A stretch of 64,000 nt of DNA from Owenia fusiformis (lineage: Eukaryota > Annelida > Polychaeta > Sabellida > Oweniidae). The translations under genes and the position numbers were made by a program. The stretch lies in the NCBI GenBank assembly GCA_903813345.2, contig CAIIXF020000001.1, positions 54,579,885 to 54,643,884 of the forward strand. The letters are read 5' to 3'. Below the pieces are notes generated by a model that was not told the DNA's origin, searched no databases, and was given only the letters and a program-made list of their open reading frames with translations. Of the stretch, positions 57,601 through 64,000 are shown one piece after another. The stretch's first letter is position 1; each line of letters opens with the position of its first letter.

Positions 57601-60600
57601 CTAATTTTTTCTACCATCTGTAGCCTATCTGTATGTACTCAAAGGTTGTTCCTGAAGATTGGTTGTTGGTGATATCTGTAGTGGTTTTTGAGAAAACTGT
57701 GAGACGTATGGATGGACGGACGGACAGACAGACATACAGCATCAGACACGCCTAGGCTGCCAACATGGCCCAACGTTATGTGGACATACAAAGAAATGAA
57801 ACTCCAACTACGCTTGGTATTTTTATGTTATGCTCAATTTATGTTATTCATTCTATTTCATTTTATTTTTGTGTCTTTCAGAAATATTATATACCTCACA
57901 AAAAGGTATAGATTGTCCTGGTGGTGATATTAAAGTTGGAGAGCCAGGCGTAGTGAATGATTTTAGCGTATGCGAGGCTGCGTGTTCAACAAACACTGAC
58001 TGTAAATCATTCCAATTCAGTATACGAGACAATGGTTGCTACACGAAAAAGAAAACCATAGAAACTTGTTCTCCCAACTCAAACAACGATAATAATAATA
58101 TTTACTTCAAATCAGACAGTAAGCGCTTACTTCCTATTTAGTTAGCATGGGGTATGTTATCTGGTTCGGTATAGAATTTTGGTCACTCGTGTGATATGTA
58201 AAGTTTGGATTAAATACAAGAAAAACCATGCTACATGTTGTATGTGTATTCGCAGATTTAACTGTCGGCTGACGGTTTAACAGACTTGTTTTGGCCAACT
58301 CGTTTATGAATGATACAGTCATCCGTCAGTTGAATTTGCGAATTCTACCATAGTTATTAGATAGTGTTTTGGATTTAGATACTTCCTTTATAGTTGACAC
58401 AAATCGATGTATGGTTTACTGGGTTCTCTTTGATATTTTGTTGTTCTCTAATAATTCATCAACTCGGATAAACATTTCTTCCAGCAAAACACACATCTTT
58501 CAATTCAAGGCTCTCGATTAGGAATAAATGGATTAAAAATGTGCGCTCAAAATATACTTTAGAGTAGACCATGCTCAAACAATAGAACTGTTATTAAATA
58601 GTTTTTAATAGTCCTCTATTTCTAGAAATAGCTAAAAATATCAATAATTGTACAACTTGACACTCAACAACATTATGTCTAAAAATGGTATCATACTAGA
58701 ACTTCATACATAATAGGGCTTCATTTGTTTTTAAGAACCAAATGCGCTGACGGCTGGCATAATTGTACTTGTTAGTAACTCTACATCGGAAAAACCAACG
58801 AATTGGACAGTTTGCTATTCTAGAAATGAGTCTTTTGCCAGCATAAACACTACATTCACATGTAAAGACAATACTACTGTTGGAAGATACCTCTCGATTC
58901 GGCCATCAGTTGCAAATAAATCACAAATAATATCATTGAATGAAGTAGAAGTGTATGGTATGTTATTTAGGTTGTCCTTTCGACTTGATATGCGTTAGCC
59001 TGGATTAGTTTAAAAGTAAAACATTTTAAACGGCCGTACGAAAGCCAGTCATTGTAAGAAATTATTTGGAAATGATTCTTGTTAACGTTTATTTTTTATA
59101 AAGAGCAAAAAATACGTTTTTGTCATGATTTGTTCAATATCTTTTTTCAGAATGTGCAGATGGTTGGTTTGGAGGAAAATGTGACAATAATTGTAGTAAA
59201 GGATGTCGGGGTACCTGCTTCAAAACAAATGGACATTGTGGCGAATGTACGCCTGACTACTGCACACTACCAATGTGTTTAAGAAGTAAAAGTCATTTTC
59301 ACTGTTCACTTGTTCACATCAAATCCTACACAACGTGTTTTTATATGTCTAAGGTTGTTTTTGCGAATGCAACTTTAGACCGTCAGCTACCGGATTAACC
59401 TACTATTTTTTCTTACAGTTATTTCGTATCTTTTAAGTGACATGGTAGAACATATTTTGCAATGTGCGAAAAGAATTTAAGCCCATTACTCAATGCATTA
59501 TGGAATGACCATTCCTTTCAGGCGTTGTTTCCTAGAATTAACACTCGATGCTGCGCAACACCTTCAATGAATAGACATTCCACATTGCACTGAATCAAAG
59601 GCTTAAATCCTTTACCATCCTTACAAATGCTGAGTTTCCATATGTTCTTTGTAATTCTTCAAGGTCCATGCAGCTCGGTCCATGTGCAGTATGGCAAGTG
59701 ATTTAGACGGTCATATCTTTCACCATGGGTACTTTCTGGCCATGTTTTCTTTTTCTTTTACCCATGATAACTTACTCTAACTCTCTGACAAATTATGGAT
59801 TAGGACCCCACCTTTGCACTTTTTTAAAATGTTAGGCTCATTTTCTAAATGAGGAAATGAGGATCTTGTCACCCCATGTTATTTTCCCATAGGGAAAACT
59901 GCATTTCATGCAATAAAAACCAGAAAAAGAAGTTCCTCTTTTGAGTAAATAGGTTCAAAAGTTTGAAAAATGTTGACATCGAGTCCTTATCCATACTTTG
60001 CGAATTGTTCGATTGATATTGTTATCACCACCATGGGTACTTTACTTGAAAGGAAACATATAGTTTTAATAAAAAACACTATATTTATGCCCAGAAAGTA
60101 TTCATGGTTCAACATATAACTGTCTAAAATCACTTGCCATACTGCACATGGACCTTTGTTATGTATTCGCAGTTATACTCATATTGTTTATGTTGAACAG
60201 AAAAACCAAAAATGACTAAAAGTCCTAAAAATGATAAAAGGAACAGTACAACTGAACTAACAATAAGATGGGATGCATGGAACATATCAGGCGAAGATCT
60301 CGGGGATGGTCCAATTAAACATTACACGTTATTCTATCATCCATCGAATGATTCTTTAAACACAAAGAAAACTACAACTAGCAATACATTCTGGACGATC
60401 AAGAACCTGGCCAAAGATACATATTACAATTTTAGTGTGACTCCCAATGACGTTGGTTGTGAGGGGAGGATTGGACCACCTCTTGTACAGAAGACTTGCG
60501 GTCGTAAGTAATTAACCATATTTTTTAGCAACCATGGATATCATCATGACAGTACAGTCAAATCTTTCATCAATACCGTGTGAATGTTTGTGACTTACCA

Positions 60601-63600
60601 ATGTGTGTGTGATGAAGGGGAAGAATATATCCTTTTTTATAAAACAATGATAATAGTAGTATTGGTTTAGAGTAATGGGGATTTTTTACTATTGTTCTCT
60701 GAATGCACATTTAAAGCTTCATTTGGAGGTAAACATAAACAAATCGGGTGAAGTCGTTCTGATTACACGTTCGCAGATATGTGCAATGACTTGTGCAATG
60801 ACTTTCATCTTCCTTATGATCTCTTGCTGCAACTCTCTGGTGTTGTAAGTGTAGACATATATTTGAAATAATCCAAAAGATAAAAGTTAGCGCTTTCGAT
60901 CGAGTGTATTTGACATGTTTCGGTATTTGGAGCACGTTTTGTAAAAAGGACTCATAGATCGTGACCATTGGCAATAGACCAAGCAAACTTCGAAGAATGA
61001 AAAAACATTGAGCAAGGTTTGAACGTGCTAGATATAACTTTAAATTAATGATGGAGAGGCCCACTCTGAAATTATAGACAACTCCTTTTAATAGGTCCAC
61101 ATCAACCACCTTCTAGTCTCAACAGTACTATAGTTAGACGCGACGATTCTGGATTCCCAACACATTTTGAAGTAAAGATAAGATGGGGGGTAAGTTTGCC
61201 AAGTATTTCCGTTATATCCAGTACATGTATATATTTATAATTCATGTTTGCTAGAATATATGATGAGATAAGGAATTCTTCTGCATATACGAGTATATGA
61301 GGTTTATCAATACAGTGTTCATACTCTCTCATTCAAGGGTTTTCGAAATGATCATCTACTGGTATCTCTGGGTGATTATGATCACTTCAACAGCTGAAAA
61401 GAGTTTCAGGATGTGATATTCGCCATCATCTTAGCAATTCAGGATCACATTGATAGATCATTTGTAACACACTGGAAGATGGATAATTTTATTCGCAAAA
61501 TATATTGATATACCACTAATCATTGTCATATCCCGATCAAAATTGAAAAAAAAGTTTGTCCTTTTGCGCGAGCGCCCCTTTTCGACCCAGTCTATATGTA
61601 TACGAGTTAATATAATAAATGTGTGGAATAATGAAATATTTTCCAAAAAAACATTATGGACATCTATTTCTAAGCACAGATGGCAAAGGGAAAGAACCAA
61701 AAAACTGTAAAGAAACCTAGCAAGAAAAGCAAACTCTAAGTGTAAAACTGTCATAAGAAAAATATACGATACCTATCCCAAAACCACGATCTATCGAAGA
61801 AATAACTTTTAACATCCTCCTTCCCCCTCCAATTGAGAACCAAAGCATAGCTGTTCATAAAAACATGTGTGTGTATTTCAAAGGAAATTATTGGTGGTAA
61901 CAAATCATGGAATTGTGATGAACTGAAAGGATATACAGTCTTCTTAAATGATGGTCTACAAACTATACATGTAGGAACATCTTATTCCCTAAAGAGTGTT
62001 CCGGCAAACAACAATAACACCATTCAGGTTAAAGCGTGTAATAATGCTCAAGTTGAAGGTCCACCTATAGCGACGACATCCGTAACACCAGAAGGCAGTG
62101 AGTTATCATTTTAGATTTCGTTTATCCAGAAAGGCTCGTTAAACTTCCTTGATTTGATTGCAGATGTGTATCTCTATTAGGTCGATGCTGGAATTAAATC
62201 TCATAAAGATATCTACATCATGTTACATTTAGTTCTGACTTAATTTACAGGGCCTTCGGATCCAAAGGAGGTTAAGGTGTCCAGCATAGAATCGACGAAT
62301 GTCAGTGTGGTTTGGAAGCCACCCACTCAACACCCTTCGTTTAGCACCATTTCTAAATATGAAGCAGTTTTGACACATACTCAAAACCGCTCTAAAGAAT
62401 GTAATGTGACATCGCCAACGATAACTTTCACAAACCTGGAGCATGATGTTATGTATAACATTACAGTGAGTCGCTTTCGAATTTAAGTGTACTGTAATTT
62501 GTTATATCCCTAGATATAAATATCAAAGCACAAGACAGTGCCAAAGGAGGAGGACCAAAAACGGTAAAGAAACCCAGCAAGAAAAGCCAACTTTAGGTGT
62601 CAACCTATCTTTACTCACAATAGTTAGTAAATGTATAGCAGTAAAATCTCAGGTAACTGTAAATCTTAATGGCTTGAGTCATTTTTTAGCCATCGTGGGT
62701 AAATAATAATGACTTTCCCTATCTTTTGACTATTGTGTCCGTCTCCGTTGGCATTTATTTTCAATCGAATAGCATTTACCTGTTTTCAAAAATATACAAC
62801 TGTAAATTAATTACCGTTGCTTGTGGGTTTAAAGGTTCGAGCATGGACGATTGTGGCTGGGCCTTGGAGCGAAACTGTTACATTTCATATTACTAAACCT
62901 CCACCATCAGGTACTGGAAGATCACTTAATCTATTGTTTGATAATGTAATGTTATGTAACGACAAACTTGCAAATTGTCAAACGACATTTTACTTATTAG
63001 GTAATGATGCCCGAGATCATTCTTTATTAAACTTAAACAACTGACTATTTTAAAGAAAAATCAAAGTCTAACTGTAAAATCAAATGTTGAAAACTGCAGA
63101 TGATGGTAGCCAAGTGGGTGCTATAGTCGGTGGTGTGATAGGTGGTCTACTGCTAATTGTGCTACTTCTCATCCTGGTCCTCGTATTACTTAGGTGAGCA
63201 AAAGTACTTTAATATCGTATGAATTCATCTTCAACGCACACCTTGTAATATACGAATATACTTCCTCATGTGTTTTGTTGAAGAGTAACAGAACTATACA
63301 AAACATTATTTACTAATTGATGCTCAAAGAGAACTCATGATAAAACATATTCTCAATTTTCAGAAGGAAGTATACGCAACCAAAAAAGCCAAAAGCAAGC
63401 GCCTCATCAACGTTACCTTTTAATATATCATCTGATGTACATGGAGACAGCGAGTTTACACCAAACGAACCTGCTGTCCACATAGAACAAGACGATGCAG
63501 ATGTTGATCACCTGTATGGGAACACTGGCATTGATAATATACAGCGCAACATCCCGATTGATAATCTGCTACCCTATGTTGCAAAAGTTAAAGCAAATGG

Positions 63601-63628
63601 AAATGCAGAACTGGAACGAATATTCAAA
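33533..63628 (+). CDS. receptor-type protein tyrosine phosphatase, ectodomain to juxtamembrane part (12 exons, 3' end outside window)
   Basis: Exons 33533-33605, 41382-41630, 57882-58118, 58736-58957, 59151-59285, 60201-60503, 61095-61189, 61884-62097, 62251-62465, 62835-62910, 63100-63193, 63364-63628; all phases agree (2178 nt, 726 codons). Order: signal peptide; fucolectin/F5/8-type domain with a PAN/apple-like exon in its middle; Cys-rich EGF-like module; three FN3 domains; one transmembrane helix; a cytoplasmic stretch ending NIPIDNLLPYVAKVKANGN. Known: that I-P-x-D-N-L-x-x-Y-V motif precedes the first PTP domain in receptor PTPs, which remove phosphate from tyrosines of membrane-proximal proteins. 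Inferred: a type I surface receptor, perhaps carbohydrate-binding through the fucolectin domain. The exact subfamily and the catalytic residues cannot be judged. Confidence 0.85.
33677..33788. mobile_element. 112-bp GC-rich hairpin MITE just inside intron 1
   Basis: Left arm ATGCCGTGGTCACATTTGCT... pairs with the right arm ...TATGTGACCACGGCAT over about 50 bp at roughly 85 percent, with a very GC-rich core (CGGCGCCCGGCCG / CGGCCGGGCGCCGG) in an otherwise AT-rich intron. It starts 71 bases after the exon 1 donor. Confidence 0.82.
34350..37050. mobile_element. 2.7-kb composite element with CAGACTTGCCAACCT ends and CCCGT-rich arms
   Basis: CAGACTTGCCAACCTCCCG at 34350 is matched inverted by AGGTTGGCAAGTCTG ending at 37050. 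The arms 34365-34635, 35105-35505 and 36890-37025 are degenerate repeats of about 30 bp around CTCCCGTAAAAACTCCCGTT. The ends resemble hAT termini (CAGxxxTGCCAxxC), but I find no clean 8-bp target duplication, only shared TTTTT. The open frame at 34295-34639 is an artefact of the repeat. The centre holds the CCGTC family copy. Confidence 0.65.
35508..36890 (+). mobile_element. CCGTC-headed repeat family, copy 1 (plus)
   Basis: Starts TGTCCCCACCACATAGTGTG, then a (CCGTCCGTCTGT)n stretch at 35549-35590, and ends near GGTGGGGACATATTG (36847-36861). From 36060 on it has tandem units of about 175 bp, each with GCCATTTTGGATTTTCCGTC, GGTGAACCGTTTGGTAGATC and CAAATTTTCAGGGATGATTC. Nested inside the CCCGT element. 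Non-coding. Confidence 0.75.
37440..40600. mobile_element. 3.2-kb inverted-repeat element in RPTP intron 1
   Basis: 37445-37600 (with AGCTCAAAGTAGTATTCTA and TATGACTTTATAGTGCC) is matched inverted by 40440-40590. The match is strong for about 120 bp and weaker outward. The interior has no transposase that I recognise; a 77-codon open stretch at 39753-39986 is not convincing. Confidence 0.6.
41382..41630 (+). CDS. RPTP exon 2: fucolectin/F5/8-type domain, N-terminal half
   Basis: Acceptor GATTATAG^GAA, donor AAAAG^GTAAAA, phase 1-1. NVALNKNATQ, AGLALDGNNRTYSQT and NPWWTVDLGHPRVINSISL match the fucolectin-type discoidin pattern (N-A-x-x..A..A.DGN..PWW.VDLG...I..I.I). The strands that should follow are found two exons on, at 58736. 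Confidence 0.9.
42430..42590. repeat. short tandem repeat of CCATATACAATATTTTTCAC units
   Basis: About five imperfect units of 22-32 bp (CTTATACCATATACAATATTTTTC) next to a poly-G run at 42416-42426. Non-coding despite a short open frame. Confidence 0.7.
42884..43155. repeat. tandem duplication, unit about 135 bp, two copies
   Basis: TTATTCCAGGGGTGAGGTCA at about 42883 and TTATTCCAGGGGTGGGGTCA at about 43019 start two successive copies that run through GCTCAAAATGGTGAAAGAAT and end in GAGGGCTAAC / GTGGGCTAAC. Confidence 0.8.
43160..45390. other. intronic stretch, possible inverted-end element 44113-44977
   Basis: ACTTAATTTGACG at 44113 is loosely matched inverted by GAGCCAAATTAAGT ending at 44976, and TTTGGCGGA motifs recur near both 44650 and 44920. 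A weak MITE candidate only. The rest is AT-rich without a gene. Confidence 0.3.
45390..45660. repeat. degenerate minisatellite with CCATGTTAAAGCCC units
   Basis: About five diverged units of roughly 55-60 bp, each with an (A/C)CC(C/T)TGTTAAA block and a (C/G)AGGGT(A/G)(C/T)(C/A)TAC block (for example ACAGGGTGTCTACACC, ACAGGGTACCTACCCC). Non-coding. Confidence 0.55.
45996..46074 (-). mobile_element. 79-bp TACCCT element, copy 2, with 9-bp target duplication
   Basis: Opposite orientation to copy 1: starts TACCCTGCGTGCAGAG and ends GCAAAGGGTA. It is flanked by a perfect direct repeat TCAAGCTTA (45987-45995 and 46075-46083). Confidence 0.9.
46084..47294. other. intronic stretch without a recognised gene
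   Basis: AT-rich with C- and G-runs (46530, 47118). A segment near 46600-46680 resembles one near 53390-53470 (GTAAAATTCAAAATAAAT), a dispersed repeat I cannot name. Confidence 0.45.
47304..49940 (-). mobile_element. 5'-truncated LINE (non-LTR retrotransposon) with poly(A) tail and 9-bp target duplication
   Basis: On the minus strand the element ends with an AATAAA signal (complement at about 47327) and a run of A (T run 47303-47320). A direct repeat CTTGAAAGT lies at 47295-47303 and 49941-49949, consistent with target-primed insertion. The endonuclease half is missing, so the copy is 5'-truncated, as is usual for LINEs. The 3' non-coding part is about 250 bases. Confidence 0.85.
47557..49959 (-). 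CDS. LINE reverse transcriptase, open frame of 800 codons (truncated N-terminus)
   Basis: Reverse transcriptase of a jockey/CR1/L2-like LINE; it would copy its own RNA at a nicked target. Visible motifs: AEGPDGITNKML (RT1), NYRPITLLNTMGKLCERI, LLFKNQSGFLPGHS, LFLDIESAFDKIPHELL, SGVPQGSILGPIFFLMYIND, and the catalytic YADDTSIYAQ. Then come HKHLGIILDEHLNF and a C-terminal CPCG..K.HYLLDCPL Cys/His segment. There is no stop or frameshift in 800 codons, so the insertion is young. The first few residues, up to about 49941, come from flanking host DNA; the endonuclease domain is absent, so this copy is not autonomous. Clade assignment is by look only. Confidence 0.93.
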   Translation of the reverse strand: MRIHFQEKEKRIKSNDMPWFNSDIKRAINKRDKLYKKFKVSNDKKHMDELSEQTNRVRNLIDNAKTTYDNDVCNSLQAQEKTDKFYWQTIKQLLGKRFVPEIPALFSNNLMNVAKTDEQKAKCFQSHFLEKFHHDLNFQQNDLPEFQARSEIQLNTLNTDREEVCKFLRQLDISKAEGPDGITNKMLNLAADSVDAPISKLFNRIFNENIFPKPWKDGVIIPIFKNKGAKTDSLNYRPITLLNTMGKLCERIIHQKMLKHLIENQLLFKNQSGFLPGHSVEYQLLSITNYIMTSFESNKDVRTLFLDIESAFDKIPHELLLHKIKSYGFGENIIKLFSSYLSERRVRTKVNSDFSIWSQIGYINSGVPQGSILGPIFFLMYINDLPDILDSTCFIYADDTSIYAQVSYNDNTTLSHNILQSDLNKIHLWSNKWKMKFKPSKTREVIFKKPRAKLRNYQPLFLNNDQIQRVHSHKHLGIILDEHLNFEEHINAIVLKTSKMLNPLLFLKSKISSKHLETMYTSFILPHLEQGSTFIDSSSRVHIEKLNRIHYRAALIVSGAITGSNFDKVLQALGWKSLLERRQEKKAILMFKVNREMVPTYVQDIYTPLLNPAYRPGLRTQRQYIIPASASSKFLNSPAISPIKIWIPIPVQIKNKETKSQFKRSYANHFFKKTKMISALTPHLNIQRPLEIKLNRMRCDLSLRSDFFRHNFVNYQDPSCPCGFRNQTKVHYLLDCPLTHDARQTFLLSLSQQADPDLKLFSSKRKYDKVDMILFGDKELSPKLNSTLINLSSDFINKIL
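50378..50457 (+). mobile_element. 80-bp TACCCT element, copy 3, with 9-bp target duplication
   Basis: Same orientation as copy 1: TACCCTTTGCATTCG to CGCAGGGTA. It is flanked by a perfect direct repeat GGTCTACGC (50369-50377 and 50458-50466). Confidence 0.9.
50467..51990. other. intronic stretch with a probable fragment of a TACCCT element
   Basis: 51276-51297 (GTCGAACGAATGCAAGGGTA) matches one end of the TACCCT family, without a matching other end. G-rich runs occur at 51095-51130. No gene seen. Confidence 0.5.
51993..53039 (-). mobile_element. 1047-bp deleted mariner element
   Basis: Ends CAGGGTGATCAATAAATAAG and complement, flanked by TA (51991-51992, 53040-53041). Subterminal blocks with CCCGGGGCAA and GTTGCCATAGCAAC are shared with the 20266-22212 mariner. 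On the minus strand, 52585-52420 reads the catalytic end of a mariner transposase: HWDNAPSHNAILM and YSPDLSPYDF with stops or shifts between. The N-terminal half is missing. Confidence 0.88.
53516..53538 (+). repeat. poly-C tract (23 C)
   Basis: Uninterrupted C run; the complement of the poly-G run at 31251-31273 in type and length. Likely hard to size in an assembly. Confidence 0.9.
53540..54990. other. intronic stretch without a recognised gene
   Basis: AT-rich. Open stretches of up to 113 codons on both strands lack recognisable motifs or a coding look. Contains a G run at 54364-54376 and a short (GATTA)n run near 54455. Confidence 0.45.
54990..56058 (+). pseudogene. LINE 3' fragment with an internal 76-bp duplication, split by a MITE
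   Basis: The plus strand encodes KLMFRLLVGEHNLNYKYRGG then CKRCKLCNSFQLETVEHFLMHC, the Cys/His C-terminal segment typical of LINE proteins, and continues to a stop at about 55541. A 76-bp tandem duplication (GTAAACGATG at 55145 and 55221) shifts the frame. The 3' non-coding part is interrupted by the 55710-56025 MITE and then resumes with AATAAAG and an (ATACA)n tail to about 56058. A different LINE from the one at 47304. Confidence 0.7.
55710..56025. mobile_element. 316-bp MITE with TGGCGGATCC ends, nested in the LINE fragment
   Basis: ATGGCGGATCCATGG on the left and TCCTGGATCCGCCA(C) on the right form short inverted ends. TGGGCAA is repeated at 55703-55709 and 56026-56032 as target duplication. 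The interior is rich in GGGCC/GGCCC and AAAA runs. Non-coding. Confidence 0.78.
56110..57735 (-). mobile_element. CCGTC-headed repeat family, copy 2 (minus, diverged)
   Basis: Reverse orientation of the family at 35508-36890. GGACGGACGGACAGACAGAC at 57716-57735 corresponds to its (CCGTC)n head, the flank with GTTTTTGAGAAAACTG matches 35591-35600, and units with AAATTGATCGGTCAAACGGTTCG (about 56210) match the 175-bp units. A poly-AT run (57062-57087) lies in it. Confidence 0.7.
57882..58118 (+). CDS. RPTP exon 3: PAN/apple-like module, phase 1-1 cassette
   Basis: Acceptor TGTCTTTCAG^AAA, donor GACA^GTAAGC; 79 codons, phase 1 on both sides. DCPGGDIKVG...FSVCEAACSTNTDCKSFQFS...NGCYTKK...YFKSD shows the Cys spacing of PAN/apple domains. 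It falls between the two halves of the fucolectin-type domain, so removing it leaves the frame and that domain intact. Confidence 0.85.
58119..58735 (+). other. RPTP intron 3
   Basis: About 620 bases of AT-rich sequence; I see no repeat or open frame of note. Confidence 0.6.
58736..58957 (+). CDS. RPTP exon 4: fucolectin/F5/8-type domain, C-terminal half
   Basis: Acceptor TTTTTAAG^AAC, donor TATG^GTATGT, phase 1-1. AGIIVLVSNS, NWTVCYSRNES, TTVGRYLSIRPS and ISLNEVEVYG match the second half of fucolectin-type domains (..I.VG....W..C....GRYV.I.......L.L.EVEVYG). Confidence 0.88.
59151..59285 (+). CDS. RPTP exon 5: Cys-rich EGF-like (Tie/laminin-type) module
   Basis: Acceptor TTTTTCAG^AATG, donor AGAA^GTAAAA, phase 1-1. 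ECADGWFGGKCDNNCSKGC continues with further Cys; about ten Cys in 45 residues, a pattern common between fucolectin and FN3 domains in invertebrate receptor PTPs. Confidence 0.87.
59677..60154. mobile_element. 478-bp MITE between RPTP exons 5 and 6
   Basis: GGTCCATGTGCAGTATGGCA at 59677 and its complement ending at 60154 form inverted ends of about 33 bp (one base of difference in length near GATTTAGAC). Inside, CACCATGGGTACTTT occurs twice in the same orientation (near 59722 and 60031). Non-coding. Confidence 0.75.
60201..60503 (+). CDS. RPTP exon 6: fibronectin type III domain 1
   Basis: Acceptor TTGAACAG^AAA, donor GGTC^GTAAGT, phase 1-1, 101 codons. ELTIRWDAWNI, IKHYTLFYHPS, FWTIKNLAKDTYYNFSVTPN and GPPL give the W, Y and L..DTxYxFxV marks of FN3. 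Confidence 0.88.
60504..61094 (+). other. RPTP intron 6
   Basis: About 590 bases; no feature seen apart from an antisense open stretch of 132 codons (60711-61109) that runs into exon 7 and lacks any motif. Confidence 0.55.
61095..61189 (+). CDS. RPTP exon 7: fibronectin type III domain 2, first part
   Basis: Acceptor TTTAATAG^GTC, donor GGGG^GTAAGT, phase 1 in and 0 out. PPSSLNSTIVRRDDSG...FEVKIRWG is the A-B-C strand part of FN3 with its Trp. Confidence 0.82.
61190..61883 (+). other. RPTP intron 7
   Basis: About 690 bases, AT-rich. A stretch near 61675-61755 (GGCAAAGGG..AAAACTGTAAAGAAACC.AGCAAGAAAAGC) resembles 62540-62600 in intron 9, a small dispersed or duplicated segment. No gene. Confidence 0.55.
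61884..62097 (+). CDS. RPTP exon 8: fibronectin type III domain 2, second part
   Basis: Acceptor TTTCAAAG^GAA, donor GGCA^GTGAGT, phase 0 in and 1 out. ELKGYTVFLNDG, SYSLKSVPANNNNTIQVKAC and EGPP match the second FN3 half and join seamlessly to exon 7. Confidence 0.85.
62251..62465 (+). CDS. RPTP exon 9: fibronectin type III domain 3, first part
   Basis: Acceptor ATTTACAG^GGC, donor TACA^GTGAGT, phase 1 in and 0 out. STNVSVVWKPPTQ, ISKYEAVLTH and ITFTNLEHDVMYNIT are FN3 strands. Confidence 0.88.
62466..62834 (+). other. RPTP intron 9
   Basis: About 370 bases; includes the segment near 62540-62600 that resembles one in intron 7. No gene. Confidence 0.55.
62835..62910 (+). CDS. RPTP exon 10: end of fibronectin type III domain 3
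   Basis: Acceptor GTTTAAAG^GTT (weak pyrimidine tract), donor TCAG^GTACTG, phase 0 in and 1 out. VRAWTIVAGPWSETVTFHIT is the G-strand end of an FN3 domain (V.A.T..G.GP.S..V...T). Confidence 0.83.
63100..63193 (+). CDS. RPTP exon 11: transmembrane segment
   Basis: Acceptor AACTGCAG^ATG, donor TTAG^GTGAGC, phase 1 in and 2 out. About 24 hydrophobic residues from AIVGGVIGG to LVLVLL, with small-residue GxxxG spacing at the start, then Arg, as for a single-pass type I receptor. Confidence 0.9.
63364..63628 (+). CDS. RPTP exon 12: juxtamembrane region leading to the phosphatase domain
   Basis: Acceptor TTTTCAG^AAGG, donor CAAA^GTACAA, phase 2 in and 0 out. Basic stop-transfer RRKYTQPKKPK, then an acidic linker (HGDSEFTPNEP, EQDDADVDHLYGN), then NIPIDNLLPYVAKVKANGN, the conserved lead-in to PTP domain 1. 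The next exon is beyond the window. Confidence 0.88.
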
Positions 63629-64000
63629 GTACAACTTTTGATATCTATAACATGTTATGTCTTGAAGTTTTAGTCATATGTTTACATTTAGGCCTATATT
63701 TGCAAAATTGAATCCTATCAAACAAACGACACAATTTAGATCAAAATTACCTTACTCAAAGTCACATTTTCCATAGATATTTAGTCCAGGTATTTTGTCT
63801 AATTCAGTTTTTGAATTTACATCGAATATAATCTATTCATTTTATTCATCATAAAATGTGGACAAACACAGGACACACATGTGGTATGTGTGGTGAGGTA
63901 GTCAACCCATCTCTATCAATTCCTTCCGTCGTAGAACATCAGAGCATTGGTTTAATAGTTGTATTGGGTTATCATAATACTCGTACAAGTACACATTCCT
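63629..64000 (+). other. start of the next RPTP intron
   Basis: AT-rich to the window end; I see no phosphatase exon in it. Confidence 0.65.

Larger units (their letters stand above)
41631..57881 (+). other. RPTP intron 2, 16.3 kb, a transposon graveyard
   Basis: Between exon 2 and the PAN-like exon I find minisatellites, tandem duplications, two TACCCT elements, a LINE with an open RT frame, a deleted mariner, a LINE fragment with a MITE, and a CCGTC family copy. I found no further discoidin-type exon, but a short diverged one could be missed. Confidence 0.6.

Overview
The window is from an AT-rich, intron-rich animal genome, most likely a marine invertebrate. Introns follow GT-AG rules, coding exons are short with matching phases, and the spacer DNA is full of DNA-transposon and LINE debris. 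Nothing fixes the phylum. Frequent TACATGTA-type words and the domain mix of gene 2 would suit a mollusc, a brachiopod or a relative, but that is inference. I see no bacterial features, CRISPR array, rRNA or intact tRNA.

Gene 1 (+ strand, from before base 1 to the stop at 25118-25120) is the 3' part of an eyes shut (EYS/spacemaker)-like gene. I could assemble 25 exons whose phases all agree; the spliced length from base 2 is 8859 nt, or 2952 codons plus stop. A giant Ser/Thr-rich exon with an 18-residue tandem repeat leads into five laminin-G domains separated by one or two EGF modules, the order seen at the C-terminus of EYS. One intron uses a GC donor. The largest intron (7242-13349) holds a 5.7-kb foldback element with nested insertions. 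Another intron holds a nearly complete mariner whose transposase carries an intron-like insert.

The intergenic stretch (25121-33532) holds a 109-bp satellite, a larger duplication, a tRNA-type SINE head, a decayed minus-strand transposon-type gene, several inverted-repeat elements and a 23-base poly-G tract.

Gene 2 (+ strand, 33533 to beyond 64000) is the extracellular, transmembrane and juxtamembrane part of a receptor-type protein tyrosine phosphatase. The exons give a signal peptide, a fucolectin/F5/8-type domain split by a PAN/apple-like exon, a Cys-rich EGF-like module, three fibronectin-III domains, a transmembrane helix and the start of the phosphatase region. The catalytic domains lie past the window. 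Introns 1 and 2 (7.8 and 16.3 kb) are packed with mobile DNA: a GC-rich hairpin element, a possible hAT-like element full of CCCGT repeats, two opposed copies of a CCGTC-headed family, a 5'-truncated LINE with an 800-codon open frame and a 9-bp target duplication, a deleted mariner, and a second LINE fragment split by a 316-bp MITE.

The most unusual find is a family of tiny (78-80 bp) elements with TACCCT...AGGGTA ends. All three full copies are flanked by different, perfect 9-bp direct repeats, so each looks like an independent transposition event.
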